Of a stretch of 38,612 nt of DNA, positions 9,101 to 17,615 are shown in pieces. The position numbers were made by a program, and so were the translations under genes. The stretch is from Eubacterium sp. MSJ-13 (GTDB lineage Bacteria > Bacillota > Clostridia > Lachnospirales > Lachnospiraceae). Position 1 is the stretch's first letter. Each line of letters starts with the position of its first letter. The stretch is taken from the NCBI RefSeq assembly GCF_018918235.1, contig NZ_JAHLQE010000052.1, forward strand, positions 1 through 38,612, written 5' to 3'. A model generated the notes under the pieces. That model did not search any database and was not told where the DNA came from. It saw only the letters and a program-made list of their open reading frames with translations.

Positions 9101-9446
9101 TTCATAACCTCATTTCTGCACACATTTTTAATTATCTTTTAGCATATATGGAATATCTATATTTGAAGTGTGCTGTATAAATATAGATATTATATAAAAT
9201 TGTATTTTTATTTCTTGTTTTTCCAGCCATTATAATAATATCACATACAAGGCTGTTTTGCATTAGATTGCGTTTGTTTTATCCATAAATTTTTCAATAA
9301 TGGAAAATATGGTATATTCGGAAAAATCATATGACTTTAAATAGATATACTTGAAAATAAAATTAAACTTATTTTTAATAAAATTAAAAATAAATATTGA
9401 CTAAAATTGAATATAATGTTAATATACATCTGAGGAGATGATTAGA
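9101..9446. other. AT-rich intergenic region
   Basis: About 346 bases with no gene. It holds the divergent upstream regions of the PHP gene (minus) and the DUF2089 gene (plus) and an inverted repeat at 9152-9191. TTGACT (9397-9402) and TATAAT (9412-9417) are both present but only 9 bases apart, so I do not call a promoter from them. Confidence 0.7.
9152..9191. repeat. 13-bp perfect inverted repeat
   Basis: AATATCTATATTT (9152-9164) and AAATATAGATATT (9179-9191) are exact inverted copies around a 14-base loop. No U-tract follows, so it is more like an operator or a cruciform than a terminator. It lies about 50 bases upstream of the PHP gene's start on the minus strand. Confidence 0.5.
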
Positions 9447-9746
9447 TTGGATGGCTTGATACCTAAATGGTTAGAGGAAATGAGTGAAGAAGACATTTCT
9501 TTTATCAAAAATTTTATGTTATGTTCTGGTTCTTTAAAACAAATGGCTAAAATTTACAATGTTACCTATCCCACCATGAGATTAAGGTTAGACCGTTTAA
9601 TTCAAAAAATCGAATTAAGTGATGAAGAAGAGGAGAGTTCTTTTGTTTCATTAGTTAAACGAATGGCCATTGAAGAAAAAATTGATTTGTCTTGTGCAAA
9701 AGTTTTAATTACCGCATACAAAAAGGAAAAAAAGGGGAGTGATTAA
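9447..9746 (+). CDS. DUF2089 family protein
   Basis: A 99-residue protein matching the DUF2089 helix-turn-helix-like region: MDGLIPKWLEEMSEEDISFI, then FMLCSGSLKQMAKIYNVTYP and MRLRLDRLIQKIEL. The central part (SGSLKQMAKIYNVTYPTMRLRLDRL) looks like a DNA-binding helix-turn-helix of sigma-70 region 4 type, so a regulator is likely but unproven. TTG 9447 is chosen as start because GAGGAG (9432-9437) ends 9 bases before it. ATG 9438 directly abuts the Shine-Dalgarno and is unlikely. The usual N-terminal zinc-ribbon of longer DUF2089 proteins is absent. Codon use (many tta, ttt, att) is more AT-rich than neighbouring core genes, suggesting acquisition. Confidence 0.75.
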   Translation: MDGLIPKWLEEMSEEDISFIKNFMLCSGSLKQMAKIYNVTYPTMRLRLDRLIQKIELSDEEEESSFVSLVKRMAIEEKIDLSCAKVLITAYKKEKKGSD

Positions 9747-9748
9747 TT

Positions 9749-9916
9749 TTGAAATTTAGTGTTATTAGTGTATGCTTTTCTATTATTTTATTTCTGCTCA
9801 TTATTGTGGGAATAATTATAGCTATAGCTTGTTTAATTAAATTTGTAACGAAAAGAAAAGAAACAAAAAGCAGAATTCAAAAAGAGTTGGACAAAAGTAT
9901 TATTAATGATTTATAG
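9749..9916 (+). CDS. Small single-span membrane protein after DUF2089
   Basis: A 55-residue product starting at TTG 9749, with GGGGAG (9734-9739) 9 bases upstream and only two bases separating it from the DUF2089 stop. Residues 4-31 form one long hydrophobic helix (VISVCFSIILFLLIIVGIII and onward), followed by a basic tail, KFVTKRKETKSRIQKELDKS. Placement and Shine-Dalgarno make it a convincing second gene of the unit. It may anchor or modulate the DUF2089 regulator, as small membrane proteins commonly sit beside such regulators; this is inference. No family recognised. Confidence 0.6.
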   Translation: MKFSVISVCFSIILFLLIIVGIIIAIACLIKFVTKRKETKSRIQKELDKSIINDL

Positions 9917-9924
9917 GAAGTTAA

Positions 9925-10052
9925 ATGATGAAAAAAATTGGCAAGTTACTTGTTCTGTCAGCATAGGAAATTCTTGGATTTCAGTTTGGCAGCAGAGTGG
10001 TGGTGTAAGAGCTAAAATAAAAAATAACAAAATTACGACTTCGTTATATTAA
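9925..10052 (+). pseudogene. Decayed small secreted-protein gene
   Basis: ATG 9925/9928 begins MMKKIGKLLVLSA, which looks like the first half of a Sec signal peptide, then hits TAG at 9964. In the adjacent frame the sequence runs NWQVTCSVSIGNSWISVWQQ and onward to TAA at 10050. That reading has a coherent protein-like composition (W, S and G rich, then KIKNNKITTSLY). The two frames cross at a run of seven A (9931-9937). The simplest reading is an exported small protein that lost its middle by deletion or frameshift. Alternatively the second frame, opened by ATG 9906, is a 48-residue intact gene overlapping the preceding one. Confidence 0.4.
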
Positions 10053-10089
10053 GACGAGTGATTAGGACAGATTATTCTCTAAAGCTCCA

Positions 10090-10132
10090 TCACACAAAAA
10101 AGGCAGAATTATTTTTCTGCCTTTTTTGTGTG
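10090..10132 (+). terminator. Strong intrinsic terminator closing the DUF2089 unit
   Basis: A perfect 19-bp stem: TCACACAAAAAAGGCAGAA (10090-10108) with its complement at 10114-10132. The T-run lies inside the right arm. It could act in either direction. Confidence 0.8.
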
Positions 10133-10388
10133 AAAATATAAATGGATAATTTTTCAATGGAAATATACTTTGTATAATCCCACGCCATTTGTCATATCAA
10201 GGCTCACCTAATTATAGTAAATTTTTGGTAAAATAGTTGTTTTTTTGCAAATAGTTCCCAAATACTGTATTTATGCGGATAATGAAGTTTTCTACCTCAA
10301 GTTTAACATAAAACTGTGACAAAACGAATAGATATTGAAAAAAGGTTATTATTCAGCAGTCTGAACAGTAGTAAAAAGGAGTTTTGTC
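10133..10388 (+). other. Intergenic region before the TIGR04086-type gene
   Basis: About 255 AT-rich bases without an open frame that looks coding. TTGCAA at 10245-10250 with TATTTA at 10268-10273 is a weak promoter candidate. I found no riboswitch, no repeat, and no cysteine-rich SCIFF-like peptide here. Confidence 0.6.
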
Positions 10389-10751
10389 ATGGCAGAAAAA
10401 ATAATTAAAAATATTGTTGTTATTCTTTTGACACAGCTTATTGTTACGGCAGTAATATTATTTATATCATCGGTAATAATATGGAAGTATGCTTATGATG
10501 AGAAAGCCATAAGTGCAGTTACAATAGGTACCTATATAATTGTAAATATATTAGGTGGGCTTATTGCAGGAAAATTATTTAAGAAAAACAGATTTTTGTG
10601 GGGAATCGCATCAGGAATCTTATATTTTTCAGTATTATTGCTGGGGGGAGTTATAATATTTAAGACAGGCAGGCTGGAAATGAGTGCGATTATAAACTGC
10701 CTTATCTGTGCAGTATCAGGAATGACAGGTGGTATGTTTGCACGAACATGA
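10389..10751 (+). CDS. TIGR04086-type (YrzE-like) four-helix membrane protein
   Basis: A 120-residue integral membrane protein with four hydrophobic helices, roughly residues 8-30, 42-61, 68-88 and 96-117. The GGLIAGKLFKKNRFLWGIASG segment between helices 2 and 3 is characteristic of the TIGR04086 family. AAAGGAG lies 7 bases before ATG 10389. In clostridia this family is usually encoded between yajC and secDF, often beside the SCIFF peptide and its radical-SAM maturase; the yajC and secDF flanks are kept here but SCIFF genes are not. Function is unknown; the context hints at a link with secretion. Confidence 0.78.
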   Translation: MAEKIIKNIVVILLTQLIVTAVILFISSVIIWKYAYDEKAISAVTIGTYIIVNILGGLIAGKLFKKNRFLWGIASGILYFSVLLLGGVIIFKTGRLEMSAIINCLICAVSGMTGGMFART

Positions 10752-10845
10752 TAATAGAGCAAAACTTAACAGAAATGTAATCACATATTATAAAAAGTGT
10801 GTTATTATGAATTACGAAATTATATAAGTGGAGGCAGGGAAGTTT

Positions 10846-11817
10846 ATGAAACGAAATGATGAAATGAGAATAGAGAGCTATAGAGACAGGGAAATGAGAA
10901 GCAGAAGACGCAGGGAGCGGGAACTTAGAAAGACAAAGATGATACTTATAAACGCTGCTATTGCACTTGTTGTTATACTTGTTGTGTTTGTTATTGCTAT
11001 TATAAAATTAAATGGAAAAAATAATTCAAATATAAAAAATTATACGAATAAAAATGTAAGCGAAAAGAGTAAGACGAGGGATAGTTCAAAGTCCAAAACA
11101 AAAAAGGATTCATCTAAACAAAAGAAGCCTGCTGCTACATCGACTGCTGTGCCGGCTGACAGCAATTCTATGGGAGATGGGACAAAGAAATGGATAAGGA
11201 CGGATCTTGATAAGGATAAGCCTATGATTGCTTTGTCATTTGATGATGGACCATATACACCTGTTACGGGAAAGATATTAAAAGTACTGAAAAAATATGA
11301 TTCAAGAGCTACATTTTTTGTTGTTGGAAACAGAGTAAATACTTACAGTAAGGTGCTTAAAGAATCATACGATATGGGAAATCAGATAGCAAGTCATACA
11401 TTTGACCATGAGGATCTGAGCAAGATGACAAAAAAGCAGCTTTCAGCGGAGATGACAAAAACAAATAAGGCTCTGCAGTCGGTTATAGGATGCCATGCTT
11501 CTCTTATAAGACCGCCTTATGGAAATATAAGTGATCTGATGAGAAAGAACATAAAAATTCCAATGATATATTGGAGCATCGATACTGATGATTGGAAATG
11601 GAGAAATGCTGCAAAGGTTTTAGCAGAATGTAAAAATGTACAGGATGGTGACATAATTCTTATGCATGATCTGTATTCAAGTACTGCAGATGCCGTTAAG
11701 AAGCTGGTACCGCGTCTCAAAAAGAAGGGATATCAGCTTGTAACGATAGATGAAATGTTTTATTACAAAGGCATTAAGGCAGAAGCAGGCAAGGTGTATG
11801 CGAGTGGCAGACAATAG
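10846..11817 (+). CDS. Membrane-anchored polysaccharide deacetylase (NodB domain)
   Basis: Removes N- or O-acetyl groups from cell-wall glycans outside the membrane. The 323-residue protein has a very basic N-terminus (RSRRRRERELRKTK), one membrane helix (about 33-54), a Lys/Ser-rich linker (55-115), then the NodB domain. All five motifs are seen: SFDDGP (D133, D134), SHTFDH (H184, H188), RPPYG (from R222), DTDDW, and ILMHDLY. All catalytic and zinc residues are present, so it should be active. ATG 10846 is chosen with GGAGG at 10830-10834; GTG 10828 is less likely. Peptidoglycan N-acetylglucosamine is the probable substrate, by analogy. It sits where SCIFF maturation genes are often found. 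Confidence 0.9.
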   Translation: MKRNDEMRIESYRDREMRSRRRRERELRKTKMILINAAIALVVILVVFVIAIIKLNGKNNSNIKNYTNKNVSEKSKTRDSSKSKTKKDSSKQKKPAATSTAVPADSNSMGDGTKKWIRTDLDKDKPMIALSFDDGPYTPVTGKILKVLKKYDSRATFFVVGNRVNTYSKVLKESYDMGNQIASHTFDHEDLSKMTKKQLSAEMTKTNKALQSVIGCHASLIRPPYGNISDLMRKNIKIPMIYWSIDTDDWKWRNAAKVLAECKNVQDGDIILMHDLYSSTADAVKKLVPRLKKKGYQLVTIDEMFYYKGIKAEAGKVYASGRQ

Positions 11818-11863
11818 AAGTTTAAAATGCAGCCACAAATTACGGAAATATGGTCTAAAAAGT

Positions 11864-11893
11864 TTGCAATCATGTTGTGCTCTATGTTATAAT
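11864..11893 (+). promoter_or_regulatory. Extended -10 promoter for secDF
   Basis: TTGCAA (11864-11869), an 18-base spacer, and TATAAT (11888-11893) preceded by TGT (extended -10). It lies 77 bases before the secDF start codon, so secDF is transcribed independently of the deacetylase gene. Confidence 0.68.
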
Positions 11894-11969
11894 GTAATTT
11901 AGCGTGGCTTATTGTACGGTAAACCGCCAAAATCATGTTATAAGTATTAAGTTAAAGGAGAAAAACAGC

Positions 11970-14195
11970 ATGAAGGACAAGAAAAAAGGATTGCTGCATT
12001 TGTTTATAATAATAGCAGTAATCGGACTCTGTGCTTATACGACATTAGTTGGTATCACTAGTGCACATAAGGGCAGTGCCAAAAACATTAAACTTGGTTT
12101 GGACTTAGCTGGTGGTGTAAGTATTACTTATGAGGCTACTAAGGGCAATCCAACAGCAACAGAGATGAAAGATACCATTCAGATGATGCAGCAGCGTGCT
12201 GAAGTTTACAGTACAGAATCTTCAGTAGTGCAGGTTGGGGATGATCGTATTGAGATTGACATACCTGGTGTTGAAAATGCAGACGATGTTCTTAAATCAC
12301 TTGGTAAAGAGGGGTCGCTTGACTTTGTAGCAGAAGATGACATGTCATTTGACAAAAACAATAATCCTCAGTACACAAAGACAGTATGTACAGGAAAGCA
12401 TATAAAAAAGGCTGAAGCAGGTACACAGCAGGATGAAGTTACAAAGAATAAGGAATATGTTGTACAGCTTACATTTAACGCTAAGGGTACAAAATTATTT
12501 GCAAATGCTACAGCAGCAGCATATCCTTCTAAGAAGAAGATTTATATTGTATATGATGGAAAAGTTCTTTCAGCACCAAATGTTCAGGCTGAGATTACAG
12601 ACGGAAAGGCAGTTATCTCAGGAAGTTTTGAAACATATGAGTCAGCAGAAGAACTTGCTTCAATGATCCGTATCGGAGCACTCCCTGTAGAACTTAAAGA
12701 GATTCAGTCACAGGTAGTAGGTGCGCAGCTTGGTCAGGATGCTATTCAGACAAGTTTACTTGCAGGTGCTATAGGATTTGCACTTGTAGTTATATTTATG
12801 CTTATATTCTACAGGCTTCCGGGACTTGCAGCATCTATAGCACTTGTATTTTATCTTGGATTGATGCTTGTGGCACTCAACGGATTAAATATAACACTTA
12901 CACTTCCGGGTGTAGCCGGTATCATATTGAACATAGGTATGGCGGTAGATGCCAATGTTATCATATTTACCCGTATCAAAGAGGAACTTGCGAAAGGAAA
13001 GTCGGTTCAGACAAGTATTAAGCTTGGCTTTGAGAAGGCACTTTCAGCTATCGTTGATGGTAATGTGACAACACTTATCGCGGCATTCGTGCTTTATATA
13101 AAAGGTTCAGGTACAATAAGAGGTTTTGCAACAACACTTGCACTTGGTATCGTTCTTTCAATGTTTACAGCACTTTATGTTACAAAATATATTCTTAAAG
13201 CAATGTATTCACTTGGTGTTGATGATGTTAAATACTTCGGTGTTGAAAGACCAAGAAAACAGATTAAGTTTGTACAGAACAGAGTTAAGTTCTTCGCTAT
13301 TTCAAGTGTACTTATTATCGCTTGTATAGTATGCCTTATCGTAAATAAAGCAACTTCAGGAAATATCCTCAACTACGGACTTGATTTCCTCGGTGGAACA
13401 ACATATGATATTCCATTTGGAAAAGATACAAAGATTGATTCAAGCCTTAAAAAAGAAGTAGAGTCTATCTTTGCTAAGAACAGCAGTTCAAGTGATATCG
13501 TTATATCAGAAGTTGCCGGTTCAAATGAGCTTAATGTAAAGACAGTAGAGTTGACAGAAGAACAGAGAGCAAATGTTACATCTGAGCTGTCAAAGAAATA
13601 CAGCATAAAAGAAAGCAATATCCAGATACAGAGTATCAGTGCTTCTGTATCAGGTGAGATGAAGCGTGATGCTGTACTTGCGGTAATCATAGCAGCAATC
13701 TGTATGCTTATCTACATCTGGTTCAGATTTAAAGATATCGTATTTGCCGGAAGTGCTGTACTTGCATTACTTCATGATGTGCTTGTAGTGCTTCTTGTAT
13801 ATGCAGCAGCAAGGATTTCAGTAGGTAACACATTTATCGCATGTATGCTTACTATAGTAGGTTACTCAATAAATGCAACGATCGTCATCTTCGACCGTAT
13901 CCGTGAAAACATCGGCGGACGCTCATCAATCACTGATGAAAGACTTACTGAGATCGTAAACGACAGTATCACTCAGACATTGACAAGAAGTATCAATACA
14001 TCACTTACAACATTCTTCATGGTATTCATGCTTGCAATACTCGGAGTAGACTCAGTAAGAGAATTTGCTATACCACTTCTTGCCGGTATCATCTGTGGAG
14101 CATACTCATCAGTATGTATAACAGGTACACTCTGGTATACGATTAAGAAAGCAACACATAATAAGACTGGAAAGGTTGCTAAGAAAGCTAAATAA
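11970..14195 (+). CDS. secDF: SecDF fused protein-export membrane protein
   Basis: An RND-family accessory protein that uses the proton gradient to complete Sec-dependent export. The 741 residues form a natural SecD-SecF fusion. The SecD half has TM1 (8-30), the D1 motif LGLDLAGGVSITYE near 42-55, a periplasmic P1 domain, and five helices from about 248 to 430, including NIGMAVDANVIIFTRI with the conserved Asp. The SecF half starts near 440 with LNYGLDFLGGTTYDI, and TIVGYSINATIVIFDRIREN lies near 628. ATG 11970 has AAAGGAG 9 bases upstream; an in-frame ATG at 11904 lacks a Shine-Dalgarno. It has its own promoter and a shared terminator with prmA. Confidence 0.97.
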   Translation: MKDKKKGLLHLFIIIAVIGLCAYTTLVGITSAHKGSAKNIKLGLDLAGGVSITYEATKGNPTATEMKDTIQMMQQRAEVYSTESSVVQVGDDRIEIDIPGVENADDVLKSLGKEGSLDFVAEDDMSFDKNNNPQYTKTVCTGKHIKKAEAGTQQDEVTKNKEYVVQLTFNAKGTKLFANATAAAYPSKKKIYIVYDGKVLSAPNVQAEITDGKAVISGSFETYESAEELASMIRIGALPVELKEIQSQVVGAQLGQDAIQTSLLAGAIGFALVVIFMLIFYRLPGLAASIALVFYLGLMLVALNGLNITLTLPGVAGIILNIGMAVDANVIIFTRIKEELAKGKSVQTSIKLGFEKALSAIVDGNVTTLIAAFVLYIKGSGTIRGFATTLALGIVLSMFTALYVTKYILKAMYSLGVDDVKYFGVERPRKQIKFVQNRVKFFAISSVLIIACIVCLIVNKATSGNILNYGLDFLGGTTYDIPFGKDTKIDSSLKKEVESIFAKNSSSSDIVISEVAGSNELNVKTVELTEEQRANVTSELSKKYSIKESNIQIQSISASVSGEMKRDAVLAVIIAAICMLIYIWFRFKDIVFAGSAVLALLHDVLVVLLVYAAARISVGNTFIACMLTIVGYSINATIVIFDRIRENIGGRSSITDERLTEIVNDSITQTLTRSINTSLTTFFMVFMLAILGVDSVREFAIPLLAGIICGAYSSVCITGTLWYTIKKATHNKTGKVAKKAK

Positions 14196-14257
14196 GGCTT
14201 TTGGAAAAGTTATGAACAAGTAGCAAGAGCAGATTGGGAATATCCGCTTGACTATAT

Positions 14258-14299
14258 AAAAATATGGCATGTTTCGTAGAGGGACATGCCATATTTTTT
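14258..14299. terminator. Bidirectional terminator between secDF and prmA
   Basis: AAAAATATGGCATGT (14258-14272) is the exact inverse of ACATGCCATATTTTT (14284-14298). U-tracts result on both strands. The right arm reaches the stop codon of prmA. Confidence 0.88.
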
Positions 14300-15335
14300 A
14301 TTTATGTCTGCAAACAAATGAAACCCACTCACCTAGAGTGTTTTTTTCAAGTATTTCAAAATTATTTTTAAGAAGTGCTTCTTCAACAAGGTCAGCCTTT
14401 TGAGCAAGTATTCCTGATGATATAAAAAGCCCACCAGGTTTGATAAAGTCTGAAATGCAGTCTGAAAGTGGTATTATTACATCAGCGAGTATATTTGCAA
14501 CGGCTATGTCAACAGGTTTCTGCAATTCATTTCTGACACGTTCGGCATCTTCGAGTATATTAAGGTGTTTGGCCTTTATGCGTGTTTCTTCTATATTATT
14601 GAGTGCTGCATTTTCAATCGTTGCCTCAACTGCATATGGATCTATGTCAAGGCAGAAAGCTGAACTTGCACCGCAGAGCAGGGAGCATATCGCAAGGATG
14701 CCGCTTCCACAGCCTGCATCAAGCAGGGTGGTTTCAGGTGTGATATATTTTCTAAGGGATAGAAGGCAGAGTTTTGTTGTCTCGTGAGTACCTGTACCGA
14801 AGGCAGAACCGGGATCTATCTGCATGATTATGTCATTTTCACCTGCGTCCTCAGGTGTTTCTTCCCATGTCGGTTTTATAATGATATCATCAGCAACCCT
14901 GAAAGCTTTAAAATTGTCTTTCCATTTATCTTTCCACTGGCTGTCATCCTCGATGGAATAACTTATCTGCGGCATTTTTATATGAGTAAATTTCTTTATT
15001 TTTTTAATTTTCTTTTTTAATCTCCTGATAAGAACCTCAGGCTCTAAGACCTCTTTTTTATCATCAGCCATATCTTCATCCCTGATAGAAGAACCTGTGC
15101 TGAAAAATTCCGTATTTTCTTCACCCGGAACTTCAGTGTAGAAAGTGAGAATTGAACTTCCGTCATCAACGCCCATATCAGCAGGAATATCAGTGTACAT
15201 CTGTTTTTCTTCCTTTTCGGTCAGAGGGACATGGTCTTTTACCTCATATCCGTCAATACCCATAGAACACAGGAGATTTCCGATAATAGGGGCATCATGT
15301 GTATTTGTGTGTAATTCGTATTTAAGCCAGTTCAT
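14298..15335 (-). CDS. prmA: Ribosomal protein L11 methyltransferase
   Basis: SAM-dependent trimethylation of ribosomal protein L11. The 345-residue product starts MNWLKYELHTNTHDAPIIGN, as PrmA proteins do. It has the family segment DPGSAFGTGTHETTKLCLLS, SAM motif I LLDAGCGSGILAI near 200-212, the acidic motif II LDIDPYAVEA, and VANILADVI (NxLA, substrate-binding). The start at 15335 follows AAAGGA on the minus strand and fits the family; an upstream ATG would add 9 unsupported residues. An internal charged stretch around 75-115 (DDKKEVLEPEVLIRRLKKKI) makes it slightly longer than the E. coli protein. It converges on secDF across a shared terminator. Confidence 0.94.
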   Translation of the reverse strand: MNWLKYELHTNTHDAPIIGNLLCSMGIDGYEVKDHVPLTEKEEKQMYTDIPADMGVDDGSSILTFYTEVPGEENTEFFSTGSSIRDEDMADDKKEVLEPEVLIRRLKKKIKKIKKFTHIKMPQISYSIEDDSQWKDKWKDNFKAFRVADDIIIKPTWEETPEDAGENDIIMQIDPGSAFGTGTHETTKLCLLSLRKYITPETTLLDAGCGSGILAICSLLCGASSAFCLDIDPYAVEATIENAALNNIEETRIKAKHLNILEDAERVRNELQKPVDIAVANILADVIIPLSDCISDFIKPGGLFISSGILAQKADLVEEALLKNNFEILEKNTLGEWVSFVCRHK

Positions 15336-15409
15336 AATTAAAATCCTTTCGTTGCGTGTCATATATGATGAATGTATGCTTGCTATTCATTAGTGACTAA
15401 ATTTTACAG

Positions 15410-15476
15410 GATTTCAGTTCTATGTATCGTTAGCATGGACTGAAATCGAAATCATTGCTTGAACAGTAATGATTTT
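15410..15476. repeat. Tandem stem-loops between prmA and recJ
   Basis: GATTTCAGT (15410-15418) pairs with ACTGAAATC (15439-15447). AAATCATTGC (15449-15458) pairs with GTAATGATTT (15466-15475) with one G-U. The second ends in TTTT, so weak terminator activity on the plus strand is possible, though no plus-strand gene ends nearby. It lies in the divergent promoter region of prmA and recJ. Confidence 0.4.
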
Positions 15477-15597
15477 ATCATAGATGATGGAAAAAGTGTA
15501 GTCGGCTGCTTATGGTAATCTTGTTGTGGAGAAGTTTTTGTGTTAAGCTATAGGTGATTTTAAGAGAATACCTAAAAGACAAAACAGGAGATTTTCA

Positions 15598-17337
15598 ATG
15601 AAACAGTGGATGTACAAAAAATGTAATGCCGATACTGCGGCAGTTGCAAAAAGATATAATATTTCGGAGATATTTGCGAGAGTTCTTGTAAACAGGGGAC
15701 TATATTCATGGAGTGCGATGGATTCCTATCTTTTTCCTGATATGGAAAAAATGCATAAGCCTGAGCTTATGAAGGACCTTACTAAAGCAGCAGATATCTT
15801 GGTGGGTGCGATAAATGATAAAGTAAAGATAAGGGTTATAGGTGATTATGATGTTGACGGCGTTATGTCGTCATATATTCTTTACAGGGGGATAAGGATG
15901 CTTGGCGGTGATGTGTCCTGCCGTATTCCGCACAGGGTAAAGGACGGCTATGGTATTCGTGACTATATGGTGGATGAGGCAGCAGATGACGGTGTCGGTC
16001 TTATCATTACCTGTGACAATGGAATATCAGCCGTAGGCGCAGCAGATAGGGCAAAAGAGCTTGGTATTATATATATCCTTACAGATCATCATGAAGTACC
16101 AGATAAGGACGGTGTGGAGATAATTCCGGTTGCAGATGCGGTGGTAGATCCAAAGCAGAAAGAGTGCGGTTATCCCTGCAATATGCTCTGTGGTGCAGGT
16201 GTTGTCTATAAACTTATGAGTTATATCTTTGAGTGGAAAAATGATAAGTCATATATAGATGAACTGCTTCCATTTGCGGCTATCGCAACCGTATGTGATG
16301 TTGTACCGCTTGCTGATGAGAACCGTATTATCGTAAGCAATGGTCTTAAGATGCTAAATGACACTAAACATCTGAAAAATATTGGTATGCGAAAGATGAT
16401 AGAACTGCTTGAACTGTCTGAACATGTCAGTTCGGGGGACCTTGGATTTCGCATAGGTCCATGTATAAATGCGGCAGGAAGGCTTGACGATGCTGCGCTT
16501 GGTCTTAAAATGCTTATGACAGAGGACGAGAAAGAAGCTGTAAGACTCGTAAATGAACTTATAACACTTAACGAGCAGAGAAAGGAACTGACGGCACAGG
16601 CAACAGATGAGGCTGTTAAGCAGATTGAGGAAACAAAGGCACTTGAAAGACCTGTGCTTGTTATATATCTTAGTGACTGCCATGAGAGTGTTGCAGGTAT
16701 AGTGGCAGGAAGGATAAGGGAGAAATATTACAGGCCGGCATATATACTTACAGATGGAGAGAAGGGGCTTAAAGGTTCGGGACGCTCGATTCCAGGATAT
16801 CATATGCAGCAGGCATTGCAGAACTGTCAGGAATTACTCACTGAATTTGGTGGTCATGCACTTGCGGCAGGATTTTCACTGCCAAAAGAAAATCTTGAGA
16901 AATTCAGAGATACTTTAAATGAGCAGTGCGGTCTTTCAGATGAGGAGCTTGTTGAAAAAGTGAGTTTTGATATGGAACTTGAACTGTCAAAAGCAACAAA
17001 GAATCTTGTAGAGCAGCTTCACTATATGGAACCGTTTGGAGAGTCAAATGACAGTGCCATATTTGCAAGAGGAAGACTTAAGATAAGTTCAATGTATCTC
17101 TGTGGAAAGGAAAAACAAATAGCAAAGTTAAAACTTGAAGATGACGGACTGTTATATGAAGCGGTGGATTTTCATGCGGATAACTGTCTTTCACGCGCAA
17201 TAGAAGAAAAATATGGAAAAAATGAGTGGGAGGAAATGAAGCAGGGTAAGTTCGGGCAGCAGATAAGTATTCTTTATCAGCCGGAGATAAATAATTGGAG
17301 CGGGAATGTGCAGATGAAGATTGTAGATTGTATGTAG
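15598..17337 (+). CDS. recJ: Single-stranded-DNA-specific exonuclease RecJ
   Basis: 5'-3' exonuclease on single-stranded DNA for recombination and mismatch repair. DHH-family motifs are intact: motif I VIGDYDVDGVMSSY (D83, D85, D87), D140 in TCDNGISA, the DHH triad LTDHHEVP (D163-H164-H165), and D in AAGRLDDA. The DHHA1 domain follows, with HESVAGIVAGRIRE, KGSGRSIPGY and the GGHALAAGFSL segment. A C-terminal OB-fold region completes the 579-residue chain, near the usual length. CAGGAG is 7 bases before ATG 15598. The gene is monocistronic by spacing. A paralogous DHH phosphoesterase is unlikely given the intact C-terminal domain. Confidence 0.95.
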   Translation: MKQWMYKKCNADTAAVAKRYNISEIFARVLVNRGLYSWSAMDSYLFPDMEKMHKPELMKDLTKAADILVGAINDKVKIRVIGDYDVDGVMSSYILYRGIRMLGGDVSCRIPHRVKDGYGIRDYMVDEAADDGVGLIITCDNGISAVGAADRAKELGIIYILTDHHEVPDKDGVEIIPVADAVVDPKQKECGYPCNMLCGAGVVYKLMSYIFEWKNDKSYIDELLPFAAIATVCDVVPLADENRIIVSNGLKMLNDTKHLKNIGMRKMIELLELSEHVSSGDLGFRIGPCINAAGRLDDAALGLKMLMTEDEKEAVRLVNELITLNEQRKELTAQATDEAVKQIEETKALERPVLVIYLSDCHESVAGIVAGRIREKYYRPAYILTDGEKGLKGSGRSIPGYHMQQALQNCQELLTEFGGHALAAGFSLPKENLEKFRDTLNEQCGLSDEELVEKVSFDMELELSKATKNLVEQLHYMEPFGESNDSAIFARGRLKISSMYLCGKEKQIAKLKLEDDGLLYEAVDFHADNCLSRAIEEKYGKNEWEEMKQGKFGQQISILYQPEINNWSGNVQMKIVDCM

Positions 17338-17615
17338 TTGCAGGCATATGTTGTCTGACGGATGCCGATATAGATAGTTTTTTGGTTCAGTATTTGCAGA
17401 TAAAAGTGATTTAAAGATGTTATAGCATACAGGATAAGTGTATTTAAGACTAAAATTTTCAATTCATACATATTGGTTGATGATTTGGCTGAATGATGTT
17501 ATTATATATAATATGGTTACAGCGATTTCATTATAAACTTATAGTATATTATAATACATAAATGTACTAGAGTATTTATCCAAGATATAAGATACAATGC
17601 ACAGGAGGGTGAAAT

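Noticed and set aside
9397-9417. TTGACT and TATAAT as a promoter for the DUF2089 gene
   Set aside because: They are only 9 bases apart, far from the 16-18 needed.
15410-15476. The two hairpins before recJ as a riboswitch
   Set aside because: No known aptamer motif is present and both stems are simple; they are listed only as inverted repeats.
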